64,000 nt of DNA, taken from Paenibacillus polymyxa. GTDB taxonomy: Bacteria; Bacillota; Bacilli; Paenibacillales; Paenibacillaceae. The stretch lies in contig NZ_CP015423.1 of the NCBI RefSeq assembly GCF_001719045.1, positions 4,711,501 through 4,775,500 of the forward strand, read 5' to 3'. Positions 50,489 through 58,298 of this stretch are shown one piece after another; position 1 is the first letter of the stretch; each line of letters begins with the position of its first letter. The notes beneath the pieces are model-generated. The model was given only the letters and a program-made list of their open reading frames with translations. It was not told the DNA's origin and did no database searches. Both the position numbers and the translations under genes were made by a program.

Positions 50489-51625
50489 ATGAAGCTTTTA
50501 AATGCAAAATGGATGGCTGTATGCTTGATGGCAATCTGTTGTTTGGGTTTGCTAGGTATACATACGAATACGGCGAGTGCACAAGCGAAGGCTCCTTTGC
50601 TGGGGGTCAATGATGTGTTGCTAGATTCGAATACCATTCAGCCCGTAATGAAAAATGATAAGTTGTATGTTCCTATCGTTACATTAGGGCAAAAGATGGG
50701 GATTTCTACTTCGGCCAACGGAAATACATTGGTACTGACTGGACATAATCGCAGCTTTACGCTGGATTTGAACAAGGGGGATGTGTTCGAGCGTGGAGAT
50801 CGTACAATGGTGCCCATTCGTACTTTGACCGATGCGTTTGGCTTCACTATTACGCTTCCAACAAGTAATCTGTATCGAATTCAGAACGCAAATGCTAGTT
50901 TGTCTGATGCTCAGTTCTTGAATACATTCGCGGCAGAAATTAAACAATACGCAGCTGTCAAACCGGACAAAGCCAGCAATACTGGCAACAAGGGAACTGC
51001 CTCATCATCCAGCCGTACGATTTATTTGAGCTTCGATGATGGTCCTACGGCGCATACGCCGCAGTTGCTGGATATCTTGGACAAATACAATGCGAAGGCT
51101 ACTTTCTTCATGCTGGGACCTGAAATTCGTCAACATAGCGCAGTGATGAAAAGAATGGTAGAGGCGGGTCACGGTTTGGGCTTGCATGGGATGACGCATC
51201 AGGTGAAGAAAATCTATGCATCTCCTGCAGCAGCATTGGCAGAGATGAATCAGGATAACGAAATTTTATCTAAGGCTACAGGAAAACGCACTTCTTTGAT
51301 TCGTACACCTTATGGCAGCAAACCATATTTGAAGAAAGCATACCGCGATCAACTGACGGGCGCAGGCTATCATATTTGGGACTGGAACATTGATTCCAAT
51401 GATTGGCGTTATACTAAAAATCCAGAGCATTTTGTACAGACTGTCCTAAGTGATATTAAGAGATTGAAAAAGCAAGGCAGAACACCAGTCGTTCTTATGC
51501 ATGATAAGCCATCTACGATCAAGGTGCTTCCACAAATCATGGCTGCTTTGCAGAAAGAAGGCTATTCGTTCGAGCCGTTGAATGATAACCTGACCCCGCT
51601 TAATTTTTGGAATGATCATCGTTAA
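50489..51625 (+). CDS. Secreted polysaccharide deacetylase with N-terminal stalk domain (378 aa)
   Basis: A signal peptide (AVCLMAICCLGLLGIHTNTA) is followed by a copper-amine-oxidase-N-like stalk domain (about 35-135: KLYVPIVTLGQKMGIS, RTMVPIRTLTDAFGFT) and a NodB domain (about 170-375). Catalytic motifs: base FDDGP, metal-binding His in HGMTH, RTPYGS, DWNIDSNDW and LMHD. It likely removes acetyl groups from peptidoglycan or another wall glycan. The stalk domain is shared with the glycosidase at 15511. Start ATG after AGGATGGTG. Single-gene unit. Confidence 0.93.
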   Translation: MKLLNAKWMAVCLMAICCLGLLGIHTNTASAQAKAPLLGVNDVLLDSNTIQPVMKNDKLYVPIVTLGQKMGISTSANGNTLVLTGHNRSFTLDLNKGDVFERGDRTMVPIRTLTDAFGFTITLPTSNLYRIQNANASLSDAQFLNTFAAEIKQYAAVKPDKASNTGNKGTASSSSRTIYLSFDDGPTAHTPQLLDILDKYNAKATFFMLGPEIRQHSAVMKRMVEAGHGLGLHGMTHQVKKIYASPAAALAEMNQDNEILSKATGKRTSLIRTPYGSKPYLKKAYRDQLTGAGYHIWDWNIDSNDWRYTKNPEHFVQTVLSDIKRLKKQGRTPVVLMHDKPSTIKVLPQIMAALQKEGYSFEPLNDNLTPLNFWNDHR

Positions 51626-51641
51626 TTGAATAGCATGAAAG

Positions 51642-51691
51642 AAAAGACACCTTTTCAACCATTTATATAGTGGTTTTGAAGGTGTCTTTTT
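51642..51691 (+). terminator. Terminator of the deacetylase gene
   Basis: AAAGACACCTTTTCAACCA pairs with TGGTTTTGAAGGTGTCTTT over a long stem, followed by T residues. Confidence 0.92.
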
Positions 51692-51832
51692 GTTGTATTT
51701 GCTCGGAGTTGTGAAGTTTGCAGCACGCTTTATATGAATCTATGAATTCATGTCTATGCACAGGTCATATGACTTTACGGGTTACCATGTCGCTGCATAT
51801 ATTACAGTAACCGCCCCGAGAGGAGGAGAGGT

Positions 51833-52258
51833 ATGAATATTAATCCGAATATGTTTAGTATGATTTGCGCTACCGCAGGAGCCCTTATTACGTTTGCCTT
51901 TGGCGGCTGGAATCAGCTAATGGTGCTATTCACGGTTGCAATGGCTGTTGATTATGTGACTGGAGTCGCCGCAGCAATTAAGACTGGGCAAGGTTTGAGC
52001 AGTAAAGCCGGCTTTTGGGGGCTGGCGAGAAAGGCTTTAATGCTAATGGTGATTTCTTTGGCTCATCACGTGGATCTCCTGATGGGTACCGAAATCATGA
52101 AAGGGGCGGCGACGTATTTTTATTTATCCAATGAATTAATCTCTATTACGGAAAACTGTTCACGAATGGGTCTGCCGCTCCCACCGAAGCTCAAGAATTT
52201 TTTTGCCCTATTAAAGGACAAGGAGTCTGATGGTAAAAATGGCGGAAAAGATCGCTAG
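51833..52258 (+). CDS. Phage-holin family (TcdE/holin-4 type) membrane protein (141 aa)
   Basis: Hydrophobic segments (MICATAGALITFAFGGW, LMVLFTVAMAVDYVTGVAAA, ALMLMVISLAHHVDLLMG) and the motif DYVTGVAAAIKTGQGLSSKAG define the holin family that includes TcdE. The tail is charged (KDKESDGKNGGKDR), as usual. No endolysin, phage or bacteriocin gene adjoins it, so it is a domesticated holin-like gene, perhaps for protein release or autolysis. Start after GAGAGGAGGAG. Confidence 0.88.
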   Translation: MNINPNMFSMICATAGALITFAFGGWNQLMVLFTVAMAVDYVTGVAAAIKTGQGLSSKAGFWGLARKALMLMVISLAHHVDLLMGTEIMKGAATYFYLSNELISITENCSRMGLPLPPKLKNFFALLKDKESDGKNGGKDR

Positions 52259-52339
52259 AATTACAAAGTTTCTTTCCGTATGTGGGGCGTTATGATAAAA
52301 TTTTCAAGAGAACATTTTTAAGATAAGGAGCCTATACGC

Positions 52340-52627
52340 ATGATTAAACATATTGTTTTGTTCAAATTGAAAGACCGCTCCCCTGAAAGCATTGAGCACA
52401 CAGCATCCATTTTGCGCAGTATGAACGGCAAAATCAAAGAGCTGCTGTCACTCGAAGTAGGTACGGATGTGATTCGTTCGGAACGTTCTTATGATATTTC
52501 CCTTACCGCTGTTGTCGAAACACTGGAGGATTTGCAAACGTATCAGGTACACCCTGTGCATCAGGAAATTATTGTACACATGAATGAAGTGAAGGATGTA
52601 TCTATCGCAGTTGATTATGAAATCTAA
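52340..52627 (+). CDS. Dabb (stress-responsive alpha/beta barrel) family protein (95 aa)
   Basis: MIKHIVLFKLKDRSPESIEH with the later YDISLTAVVETLEDLQTYQV and HPVHQEI are the family hallmarks. These proteins form dimeric ferredoxin-like barrels whose role in bacteria is mostly undefined. Start ATG after AAGGAG. A YutE-like gene and a Cys-rich regulator follow closely on the same strand, so the three may share a transcript. Confidence 0.88.
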   Translation: MIKHIVLFKLKDRSPESIEHTASILRSMNGKIKELLSLEVGTDVIRSERSYDISLTAVVETLEDLQTYQVHPVHQEIIVHMNEVKDVSIAVDYEI

Positions 52628-52651
52628 AGCGATTACTGGAGGTGCAGGACC

Positions 52652-53092
52652 TTGTATTATGTCAACCGGGAACAAATTGAGCTTCGACTAGGGGCTGTTC
52701 CCGACATTGTCGCCGGACTTCGCCAGACTTCTGCTGCCTGGAACGGCGATCTGTTGCAGGGACTAGTGCAGGAGCGCTGCCTTCATCTGGCGATTGAGAC
52801 GGTAACGGACGTAGGAAGCTATATCATCGACGGATTTATTATGCGTGACGCTAGTAGCTACGAGGATATTATAGGTATCATTCATGAGGAAGGTGTACTG
52901 GATGATACCGTATTTCATTCGCTAGTAGAGCTGGTAGGCTTACGTAAACCCCTAGTACAGGAGTACTTTCATTGGGACCGGACAAGCCTTCACCCGCTTA
53001 CACCAAAGCTGCCTGGGTTGCTGGAGCTTTTTGCATCTAACGTGCATGATTATTTAAATAAGGAATTGGGTCCCCAGCCCGAGGGAGTGTAA
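52652..53092 (+). CDS. DUF86/HepT-like protein, YutE type (146 aa)
   Basis: Resembles Bacillus YutE: YYVNREQIELRLGAVPDIVA, QERCLHLAIETVTDVGSYII, DGFIMRDASSYEDIIGII. The HEPN ribonuclease motif RX4HXY of HepT toxins appears as RKPLVQEY, with Gln for the catalytic His, so RNase activity is doubtful. No MntA-type nucleotidyltransferase antitoxin is adjacent. The start is TTG 52652 after GGAGGTG. Nine bases before the next gene. Confidence 0.85.
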   Translation: MYYVNREQIELRLGAVPDIVAGLRQTSAAWNGDLLQGLVQERCLHLAIETVTDVGSYIIDGFIMRDASSYEDIIGIIHEEGVLDDTVFHSLVELVGLRKPLVQEYFHWDRTSLHPLTPKLPGLLELFASNVHDYLNKELGPQPEGV

Positions 53093-53100
53093 AGGCAAAA

Positions 53101-53748
53101 GTGACGGATAAGTATATCGTACCCGAAATGCCCACTAGGCGCATGATCATGACATTATTGAAAACCCAGGGACCTGTGGGCGTCGGAAGCTTGGCAGCTC
53201 AATTGGGCATTACCGAAATGGGAGTGCGCAGGCATCTCAAATTGATGGAGCAGGATGGTCTGATCGTGGCTACGATCGTGAGACAGGCGATGGGACGCCC
53301 GACGTTTTTATACAGTCTGAGCGAGCAGGGAAGCGAGCAGTTTCCTCGTAATTATGATCATCTGTTACTGGAACTGTTAGAGGAGCTGGATGAAGAACAG
53401 GGAATGGAAGCTGTTTACTCGCTGTTTGATGGTAGAAAACGTAAAATGATGAAGCGCTACGCCCCTCACATGGAGGGGGAGACTACACTGGCTTCACGTG
53501 TGGAAAAGCTTTCGGGTATCCAAAATGCTTCCGGATATATGGCAGAGTGGCGCGAGGAAGAGGATGGTAGCTACTCTATTGTGGAATACAATTGTCCTAT
53601 CTCTCAAATTGCAGGCCGTTACCGCAAGGCTTGTGAATGCGAGCAGCAAATGTTTGAGGAGCTGCTTGATGCCGAGGTTGTTCGTGAGGATTGTTTAGCG
53701 GATGGGGGTCGCTGTTGCCTGTATCGTATCCGCTCTAAAAAAAAGTAA
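53101..53748 (+). CDS. SufR-like Cys-rich HTH regulator (215 aa)
   Basis: An N-terminal winged HTH (TRRMIMTLLKTQGPVGVGSL, LGITEMGVRRHLKLMEQDGL) is followed by a helical part and a Cys-rich C-terminal sensor: CPISQIAGRYRKACEC, then a further Cys and CC at DCLADGGRCCLYRI. The C-X12-C start and overall plan resemble SufR, which binds an Fe-S cluster, but the later spacing differs. It may sense iron-sulfur status or redox state. GTG start. Last gene of the Dabb-YutE-regulator run. Confidence 0.8.
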   Translation: MTDKYIVPEMPTRRMIMTLLKTQGPVGVGSLAAQLGITEMGVRRHLKLMEQDGLIVATIVRQAMGRPTFLYSLSEQGSEQFPRNYDHLLLELLEELDEEQGMEAVYSLFDGRKRKMMKRYAPHMEGETTLASRVEKLSGIQNASGYMAEWREEEDGSYSIVEYNCPISQIAGRYRKACECEQQMFEELLDAEVVREDCLADGGRCCLYRIRSKKK

Positions 53749-53844
53749 AACTTTTCAGGCTTGTTTTCTGTATCATGACAAGCTCTCCATGCTTATAATG
53801 CACTAACAGATGGGCATTCGCCCGGGCACAAGGGAGAGATGATG

Positions 53845-54168
53845 ATGAAGGAGAACTGCAAAAGTTTTATCCGAGGCGCGTTGGCAGGCAGCATTGTTGG
53901 TTCGGTTGCTGCTTTGTTATTTGCCCCTAAGTCAGGTCGTGAGCTGCGTCAGAATATTACAGATCAGGCGCGCAACGTAAGTGATAAGGGACAGGAGCTA
54001 GCGGGGAAAATTTCAGACACCTCAATTGAGTATACTGACAAAATTAAGGAGACAGCCTCAGCCGTCATTCATGAAATCGGGCAATGGCGTAAAAAGGGTG
54101 AAATTGTTCCTGAGGTTAGTATTTCATCAGCGACTGTTCAAGAAGATACGGAAAAAGATGCTCTGTAA
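53845..54168 (+). CDS. YtxH domain-containing protein (107 aa)
   Basis: FIRGALAGSIVGSVAALLFA with PKSGRELRQNI is the YtxH signature: one hydrophobic Gly-zipper helix and then an amphipathic, helix-rich tail. Bacillus relatives are general-stress proteins of unknown function. ATGs at 53839, 53842 and 53845 compete. 53845 has the best spacing from GGGAG. Confidence 0.88.
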   Translation: MKENCKSFIRGALAGSIVGSVAALLFAPKSGRELRQNITDQARNVSDKGQELAGKISDTSIEYTDKIKETASAVIHEIGQWRKKGEIVPEVSISSATVQEDTEKDAL

Positions 54169-54214
54169 CGGTCTGTAAAAACGTAGGCGAAATACTGAAT
54201 ACAGTTTGAATTCG

Positions 54215-54245
54215 TGGCTTCTCCCGTTGGGGTGGAGCCTTTTTA
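54215..54245 (+). terminator. Terminator of the ytxH-like gene
   Basis: GGCTTCTCCC-GTTG-GGGTGGAGCC, with one mismatch, followed by TTTTT. Confidence 0.82.
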
Positions 54246-54377
54246 TTGATCACTTCCTCGTTTTAGGGTAATCTTTTGGGGTACCTTTTACACGAATACG
54301 ACATAAGGTATGTAGCAACGGATAGCTTTCCGAGATGAAACAACTCATATTTGAACAAAAAAGGAAGCGGTGTGCAC

Positions 54378-55187
54378 GTGCAGCAAGCGATTGCAATATT
54401 GGATTCCGGTGTAGGAGGTTTGACGGTTGTAAAAGAAGTCATGCGTCAGCTTCCGCGGGAAAAAATCATTTATTTTGGAGACACTGCGCGCACTCCGTAT
54501 GGCCCCCGACCATCGGAAGAGGTTAAAAAATTTACAGAGCAAATGGTTGATTTTCTGATCCAATTTGATCCGAAAGTCATTATTATTGCTTGTAACACGG
54601 CTACTGCCGCGGCATTGGACTATATAAGCCAAAAGGTATCCATTCCGGTGATCGGAGTCATTCACCCCGGGGCTCGTGCTGCGATCAGCGCGACTGCTAC
54701 CGGGCATGTCGGGGTGATTGGGACTGTCGGTACGATTCGAAGCGGGGCGTATACAGCTGCGCTCAAGCAATTGTCTCCTTATGTAGACGTGGTGAGCCAT
54801 GCTTGTCCTGCGCTTGTTCCATTAGTGGAACAAGGGTTATTCCGCTCCAAGACGACATCGCAGGTTGTGGAGGAGACATTGAGACCTATTCAAACGTATC
54901 CGATTGATTGTCTGATTCTTGGTTGTACGCATTATCCTTTTTTGAAGGAAACGATTCAAGAAGTCATGGGACCTGCAGTAAAGCTCATTAGCTCGGCAGA
55001 TGAAACGGCGCGTGAGACGAGCACCATTTTGTATAACAAAGGCAAGTTGGAAGCTGGGGACGAAACGCCGGTACATCAGCTTTTTTGTTCCGGCGATCCT
55101 GAATTGTTCCAGCGCATTGCCGCACAGTGGCTCGGGGAGCAAATTTGCCAAACGCCTGTCGTCTGGCAAGTCACCAATTTGGATTAA
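54378..55187 (+). CDS. racE: Glutamate racemase (269 aa)
   Basis: Makes D-glutamate for peptidoglycan. AIAILDSGVGGLTVVKEV is the N-terminal signature, followed by YFGDTARTPYGPRP, IIIACNTATAAALD (first catalytic Cys) and LILGCTHYPFL (second catalytic Cys). GTG 54378 gives the usual MQQAIAILDSG start. GTG 54372 and TTG 54351 lie upstream but are badly placed relative to AAGGAAG. Single-gene unit with a terminator, followed by a wall peptidase gene. Confidence 0.95.
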   Translation: MQQAIAILDSGVGGLTVVKEVMRQLPREKIIYFGDTARTPYGPRPSEEVKKFTEQMVDFLIQFDPKVIIIACNTATAAALDYISQKVSIPVIGVIHPGARAAISATATGHVGVIGTVGTIRSGAYTAALKQLSPYVDVVSHACPALVPLVEQGLFRSKTTSQVVEETLRPIQTYPIDCLILGCTHYPFLKETIQEVMGPAVKLISSADETARETSTILYNKGKLEAGDETPVHQLFCSGDPELFQRIAAQWLGEQICQTPVVWQVTNLD

Positions 55188-55191
55188 CGAG

Positions 55192-55236
55192 ACAACCGAC
55201 TTTTTTTGTCATTGGACAAATGAAGTCGGTTGTTTT
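55192..55236 (+). terminator. Terminator of the glutamate racemase gene
   Basis: ACAACCGACTT pairs with AAGTCGGTTGT, followed by TTTTG. Confidence 0.9.
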
Positions 55237-55307
55237 GCTTTTCGCTACATCAAGACACGCCGCGTCTGCATAACATGCAGTAAGGCAGATGGAAGGGGCG
55301 TAGTAAG

Positions 55308-56528
55308 ATGAGGGAATATATCGTTCAAAAAGGAGATACATTGCACCGGGTCGCCTCGGCTTTTAAACTATCGGCGGATACTTTGATCGTAGATAATCCG
55401 TGGGCCGCCACGCAACCCTATCTGATTAGTGGTCAAGTGTTATATATTCGTCCGTCTACGGATCGTAAATACGTTATTCAGCCTGGTGAGTATGCAAGAC
55501 AGATTGCCAAGCAGTTTGGTGTGGAGCTTGATGAGTTACGGCTAGCCAATCCAGGACTTGCGGAGCATGATTTTACGGAAGGAAAAACAATTGTTATTCC
55601 TGAAGACCATCAGGATCAGATTGTACGATTACGTGGAGAGTATGGATATGAAGATTTAAAGGAAGACCTAGCGGCCTTGGCCCACAGATATCCATTTATT
55701 GAAGTTGGCAGCATTGGCACCAGTGTCATGGGGAAGGATATTCCTTATGTACGTATTGGGCAGGGAACGCGTAAAATTCATTCCAATGCTTCTGTTCATG
55801 CTAATGAATGGCTGACGACGCCTTGTTTGCTGCGTTTTATAGAGCAATATGCACAAGGGATCGATGGGACTGAAGAACATGTAGGGACCTCTCAATGGGT
55901 GTATGGAGGTTCTCCGCGGGATTTGCTGGAGCATACATCCTTATGGGTGGTCCCGATGGTCAACCCGGATGGGGTAGAGCTGGTGCAACAAGGTGTACTC
56001 CCAACTCATCCGTTGTATCATGACCTCGAAAAGTGGAATGAAGGACGTGCTGATTATCGCGGTTGGAAGGCCAATATTCGTGGTGTTGACCTCAACGATC
56101 AATTTCCGGCATATTGGGAAGAAGAGGTACGCAGACGCGGTAAAACAGGTCCGTCTCGACGAGACTATGCAGGACCTGCACCTTTGTCTGAACCAGAGTC
56201 CAAGGCGCTTGCCGATCTGACGGAGCGCGAACAGTTCGACATGGTGTTATCCATACACAGTCAGGGACAGGAGATCTATTGGAATTATCGGGATCTAGAG
56301 CCTAAGGAGAGCCGAGGTTGGGCCTTACGGCTAGCTGCCGCAACAGGGTACCGGGCAGTAAAACTGGGTGGTAGCGATGCAGGGTACAAGGATTGGTTTA
56401 TACAGCGATTTGGTAAACCAGGGTTTACCGTTGAAGTCGGTCTAGGTGTAAATCCGCTGCCCATGCGTGATTACGATGATATTGCAGCAGAAGTGGGTAT
56501 GTTAATGGCAACAGTGCTGTCATGGTAA
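55308..56528 (+). CDS. LysM-M14 gamma-D-glutamyl-L-diamino acid endopeptidase (406 aa)
   Basis: Two N-terminal LysM wall-binding repeats (residues 1-49, YIVQKGDTLHRVASAFKLSA; 52-97, YVIQPGEYARQIAKQFGVEL) are followed by an M14 carboxypeptidase-type domain. Zn ligands are HANE (VHANEWLTTP) and the His of SIHSQGQEIYW, and the catalytic Glu is in TVEVGLG. It matches endopeptidase I of sporulating Bacillus, which cuts the gamma-Glu-diaminopimelate bond. No signal peptide, as in that spore enzyme. Follows racE. Confidence 0.93.
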   Translation: MREYIVQKGDTLHRVASAFKLSADTLIVDNPWAATQPYLISGQVLYIRPSTDRKYVIQPGEYARQIAKQFGVELDELRLANPGLAEHDFTEGKTIVIPEDHQDQIVRLRGEYGYEDLKEDLAALAHRYPFIEVGSIGTSVMGKDIPYVRIGQGTRKIHSNASVHANEWLTTPCLLRFIEQYAQGIDGTEEHVGTSQWVYGGSPRDLLEHTSLWVVPMVNPDGVELVQQGVLPTHPLYHDLEKWNEGRADYRGWKANIRGVDLNDQFPAYWEEEVRRRGKTGPSRRDYAGPAPLSEPESKALADLTEREQFDMVLSIHSQGQEIYWNYRDLEPKESRGWALRLAAATGYRAVKLGGSDAGYKDWFIQRFGKPGFTVEVGLGVNPLPMRDYDDIAAEVGMLMATVLSW

Positions 56529-56573
56529 AAAATTCGGCCTACTGAAACGTATCGAATCATTTGCGCGTATTAG

Positions 56574-56606
56574 GAGGAACACGTTTTTTATAAGTGTTCC
56601 TCTTTA
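56574..56606 (+). terminator. Terminator of the M14 peptidase gene
   Basis: GAGGAACAC pairs with GTGTTCCTC across an AT-rich loop, followed by TTTAC. Confidence 0.72.
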
Positions 56607-56664
56607 CATGTCCCTTCAATGGGGTATATATACTTAGGAGCATTGGAAATGGAGTGAACAACCT

Positions 56665-56931
56665 ATGAAGTGGAAAAGACTACTATCTCTCCGTCAATGG
56701 TCACATGTATTTCGTCGTATGCCCCGATTGATTACTTCATCAAGGATTCCGCTGGGAGAAAAATTACTCTTTGCGGTGCCTGTGTTGCTCTATTGGGTAT
56801 TACCTGATGTCATGCCGTTTATGCCCATCGACGATATTGGTGTGACGCTATTGCTTATGAATTGGTTTGTCACCCGTGCCGAACGAAAATATCCAGATGT
56901 GCTTGAAAAACAGCATGTACGTGTTCGGTAG
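56665..56931 (+). CDS. Small membrane protein, DUF1232-like (88 aa)
   Basis: A basic N-terminal region (KRLLSLRQWSHVFRRMPRLI) is followed by a hydrophobic segment, LLFAVPVLLYWVLPDVMPFM, and PIDDIGVTLLLMNWFV. The LPDVMPFMPIDDIG stretch resembles the DUF1232/YkvA core (..DxxPxxxxxDDxx..). Function unknown. ATG follows GGAGTG. Confidence 0.7.
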   Translation: MKWKRLLSLRQWSHVFRRMPRLITSSRIPLGEKLLFAVPVLLYWVLPDVMPFMPIDDIGVTLLLMNWFVTRAERKYPDVLEKQHVRVR

Positions 56932-57192
56932 ATAAGCTTATGAATTTCGTGATTGCGATTTTTCACGATTTTCTTTACAATAGGAATATTGCCTTTTGCT
57001 ATGCTGAACATAATTGTGATCTATCGGCTCATAATGATGTTTCAGGCGCAGCTGTGCTGCCGTAGTACCTCTTTCCCTCTGGGATAGAGGCTAATTATTT
57101 GAGTTGTTGATTTTACCCGCTAGGTTGTGTGGTGTGGATATGTATCCAATGAACCACATTTCATTTAATGAATATGAAGGAGATGAAGTTTG

Positions 57193-57495
57193 ATGAACTG
57201 CAAAATTACTCGTAACGCAGCTAAAGTATTGAAACTTGAACTGGATAAGGAAGAGAACCAAGGGAAGAGCCTGCGCGTTGTTATTACTCATGCTCATGGA
57301 GATCATGCTCATTACGGGCTGGATTTGGACACGCCTAAAGAAACAGATACTGTTGTATCTACAGATAAAGGCATTGACGTCATTTTGGAAAACGGCCAGC
57401 CGCTGTTGGATGGTGTAAAAATTGATTACTTGTACTTCCCCGAAGAAGGATTTGTCATTACTAACCCTTCCCAAGGTAATCACGGCGACCACTAA
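57193..57495 (+). CDS. IscA/HesB-like protein with His in place of the cluster cysteines (100 aa)
   Basis: The fold pattern of A-type Fe-S carriers is clear: MNCKITRNAAKVLKLELDKE, LRVVITHAHGDHAHYGLDLD, DGVKIDYLYFPEEGFVITNP. The three cluster cysteines are missing. The usual GGCSG loop reads HAHGDHAH, and the usual CGCG end reads GNHGDH. Nine His cluster at these two sites, suggesting metal rather than Fe-S binding. ATG 57193 was chosen over TTG 57190. A Cys-rich YuzB gene starts 23 bases after its stop. Confidence 0.82.
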   Translation: MNCKITRNAAKVLKLELDKEENQGKSLRVVITHAHGDHAHYGLDLDTPKETDTVVSTDKGIDVILENGQPLLDGVKIDYLYFPEEGFVITNPSQGNHGDH

Positions 57496-57518
57496 GCCGG
57501 AGCTCGGAGGGATGACAG

Positions 57519-57740
57519 ATGGCCAATGATATTCGCGTATGTGATGAATGTAATCATATCCGCTTGAAAACGATCTTGCCCAAGTTGCAAAAGATGGCAC
57601 CAGATGCCGAGATCAAAATCGGCTGCAAATCGTATTGCGGTCCTTGTGGGAAACGGGCGTTTGTGTATGTGAACGGACGTTATGTGAGTGCGGCCACAGA
57701 GGATGAAGTATTGGAGAAAGCTGCGCGCTTTATCAAATAG
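57519..57740 (+). CDS. YuzB-family (DUF1450) protein (73 aa)
   Basis: IRVCDECNHIRLKTILPKLQ and IGCKSYCGPCGKRAFVYVNG contain the five conserved Cys of DUF1450. The thioredoxin/NifU-like spacing (CDEC and CKSYCGPC) suggests a redox or metal role, but the function is unknown. It follows the IscA-like gene and is probably co-transcribed with it. Start after CGGAGGG. Confidence 0.92.
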   Translation: MANDIRVCDECNHIRLKTILPKLQKMAPDAEIKIGCKSYCGPCGKRAFVYVNGRYVSAATEDEVLEKAARFIK

Positions 57741-57834
57741 TTCCAGTACGCAGCATTTGCAATTTTTGAATAGTTCCCCTTCTTCTGATCCATGCTAATG
57801 GATGTAGAACACTGCCCAGAAGGAGGTGTGACTC

Positions 57835-58104
57835 ATGGCCCAATATGATTCCAATCTCGACAATCACAGCGTTGAGGCTCAAACACAAAACTCGGTGGAC
57901 AGGCTGCACAATGCCGTCTCTCAAGCATTGTCACATCCGGCTGAGCAACTGATTGAACAGGCGGAGCAATCTCGCACTCATGCGGAACATGCCATACAGC
58001 AGGCGAAGGATAGCCTTGGTGACGATGCAGTAGAAGTTGCGGAGGACATGCTTGGTGAAGAGGTACAACGGCTTGAACAGGCTAAAAAAACGTTGCGTTC
58101 CTAA
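57835..58104 (+). CDS. Small coiled-coil hypothetical protein (89 aa)
   Basis: Very Gln/Glu/His/Ala-rich and almost entirely helical (AEQLIEQAEQSRTHAEHAIQ, AEDMLGEEVQRLEQAKKTLR). No membrane segment. An ideal AGAAGGAGGTG precedes the ATG, and a strong terminator follows, so it is a real gene. The composition is reminiscent of small Bacillus stress or spore proteins. No family is recognised. Confidence 0.78.
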   Translation: MAQYDSNLDNHSVEAQTQNSVDRLHNAVSQALSHPAEQLIEQAEQSRTHAEHAIQQAKDSLGDDAVEVAEDMLGEEVQRLEQAKKTLRS

Positions 58105-58148
58105 GCATTTGTGAATGGTAACGAGCGCAGTCGAGTGACAATCCATAT

Positions 58149-58197
58149 AAAAAAGCACGATCCACAGCACTTACAAGCTGATGGATCGTGCTTTTTT
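58149..58197. terminator. Terminator, probably bidirectional
   Basis: AAAAAGCACGATCCA pairs with TGGATCGTGCTTTTT, with A/T tracts on both sides. It ends the small gene and may also serve the minus-strand LTA synthase gene. Confidence 0.9.
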
Positions 58198-58298
58198 GTT
58201 ATATGCAGGGCGGTTATGCGATCGGCATCCTTAAAAGAGTTCGGGGAGGATGTTATGTCAGCAACCTCCCACAGAAAGTCTATTAGATACAGAAGGAG

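Noticed and set aside
57283..57320. HxHxDH pattern (THAHGDH) like metallo-beta-lactamases
   Set aside because: The surrounding 100-residue protein follows the IscA/HesB pattern and is far too short for a metallo-beta-lactamase. The match is probably convergent His enrichment.
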